Shown: positions 63,714 through 64,000 of the stretch, in pieces
Layout: the number at the start of each line of letters is the position of its first letter
Numbering within the stretch: the stretch's first letter is position 1
NCBI GenBank assembly: GCA_044349305.1
Contig: JBIKRF010000001.1
Coordinates: 1 to 64,000, forward strand
DNA: 64,000 nt
DNA from: CAIZGX01 sp044349305
GTDB taxonomy: Bacteria > Bacteroidota > Bacteroidia > Flavobacteriales_D > Sanyastnellaceae
Direction of reading: 5' to 3'
Program-made: the position numbers and the translations under genes
Notes under the pieces: generated by a model
Told to the model about the DNA's origin: nothing
The model's database searches: none
The model's input: the letters and a program-made list of their open reading frames with translations, nothing else

Positions 63714-63850
63714 GGCATACAACGTTTCGGGGGTTTGCGATGGCGGGGATTATTAGCACTAAACTTTGTTCGGATAACTGAACTTCCAACTTGCACTAAA
63801 GTGTCTGCGAAGCACGGAACCCCAGCTATCGCAAACGCCTTGTTAGCGGC
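63714..63850 (-). repeat. attC-like element upstream of the SEC-C gene
   Basis: The long arm GGGTTTGCGATGGCGGGG (63731-63748) pairs, with few mismatches, with CCCCAGCTATCGCAAACGCC (63820-63839). On the minus strand the element begins GCCGCTAACAAGGCG and ends GTTGTATGCC, like the two ends of an integron attC. The stop codon of the partial gene at the window edge lies inside it, as in a compact cassette. The 306-bp spacer 63537-63842 shows no supported gene. Confidence 0.55.
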
Positions 63851-64000
63851 TGTTCTTCTCTCTGTCCGAAGTCTTGTCATTGACAGTTATTTTGAAGAAT
63901 AAGTCACTGTTGTCAAGAACAAAGTAATACATACCTGCTGTCGTGAAAAACCATAAAAGATAATCTTCAAAGTCCGTTGAGCGACGAATAAATATTTGTC
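63843..64000 (-). CDS. C-terminal end of an unidentified gene (5' part outside window)
   Basis: On the minus strand, a frame open to the right window edge ends at a TAA at 63843-63845. The 51 visible codons read like a real protein (FEDYLLWFFTTAGMYYFV, then a charged tail SDREKNSR). No family can be named from this fragment. Its stop falls in the attC-like element, which supports it as a cassette gene. Confidence 0.6.
   Translation of the reverse strand, partial: QIFIRRSTDFEDYLLWFFTTAGMYYFVLDNSDLFFKITVNDKTSDREKNSR

Noticed and set aside
63618..63902. Plus-strand open frame of 94 codons near the right edge
   Set aside because: It spans the attC-like palindrome and lies antisense to the partial minus-strand gene; the reading is a by-product of the palindrome.
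1..64000. CRISPR array, tRNA, rRNA or insertion sequence
   Set aside because: I looked for regularly spaced direct repeats, tRNA-like arms and transposase motifs and recognised none. The only short tandem repeats are the three-unit arrays at 20062 and 41101.

Overview
The window looks like a Bacteroidota chromosome, most likely Flavobacteriales and possibly near Crocinitomicaceae or Fluviicola (the family-level placement is inference). The evidence is type IX secretion sorting domains (type A and type B), PKD, CUB-like and P-like adhesin modules, a bacterial GH3 protein, Bacteroidota-style -7 promoter elements (TAnnTTTG) lying almost on start codons, and AT-rich spacers.

Positions 1-19.8 kb are ordinary backbone. 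They hold a sensor kinase/response regulator pair (the kinase is cut by the window edge), a LOG-family protein, YaaA, a deoxynucleoside kinase, a GH3-family protein, two large secreted or surface proteins, an ECF sigma factor overlapping a membrane-anchored PKD protein, mnmA, a small c-type cytochrome-like lipoprotein, der, and a run of small envelope proteins and lipoproteins.

From about 19.9 kb a tyrosine-recombinase gene with inverted and tandem repeats upstream opens an accessory island. The island fills the rest of the window, and its right boundary is not in view. It reads as a dense defence island:
(1) 23.4-28.3 kb, a retron. A 20/19-nt inverted repeat brackets a structured non-coding region just upstream of a retron-type reverse transcriptase with NAxxH, YADD and VTG motifs. 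Three tightly spaced genes follow: an unrecognised protein, a degenerate receiver-like protein and a protein with a complete receiver domain. This accessory set matches no retron I know and is my best candidate for an undescribed system.
(2) 28.4-33.1 kb, a RecD-like helicase, a DUF3127 protein, a small protein, an ABC/RecF-like ATPase and a stand-alone HRDC protein.
(3) 33.1-37.2 kb (minus), a WYL regulator, an AAA ATPase and a possible PLD-like protein in a three-gene overlapping operon.
(4) 37.2-41.8 kb, small proteins of mostly unknown role, including a rhodanese-like one.
(5) 42.2-44.5 kb, a HAD-phosphoribosyltransferase plus DprA-like pair resembling ShosTA.
(6) 44.6-51.5 kb (minus), a four-gene Zorya type I-like system with motor genes in the order B-A.
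(7) 51.8-54.0 kb, a MazG-like pyrophosphohydrolase and a nuclease-DUF2075 helicase.
(8) 54.2-56.6 kb, an HTH-C5 methyltransferase with an operator-like palindrome, and an HNH endonuclease.
(9) 57.0-59.6 kb, DUF6471, a second C5 methyltransferase and a convergent endonuclease-like gene.
(10) 59.8-64.0 kb, a 1259-residue SEC-C/nuclease-like protein and a partial gene.

Three large imperfect palindromes at about 56.9, 59.7 and 63.8 kb share an end of the form GTTnnnTGCC. They resemble integron attC sites, suggesting that the last 7 kb is a cassette array without a visible integrase. No rRNA, tRNA or CRISPR array was recognised. All family names come from reading motifs; no searches were run.
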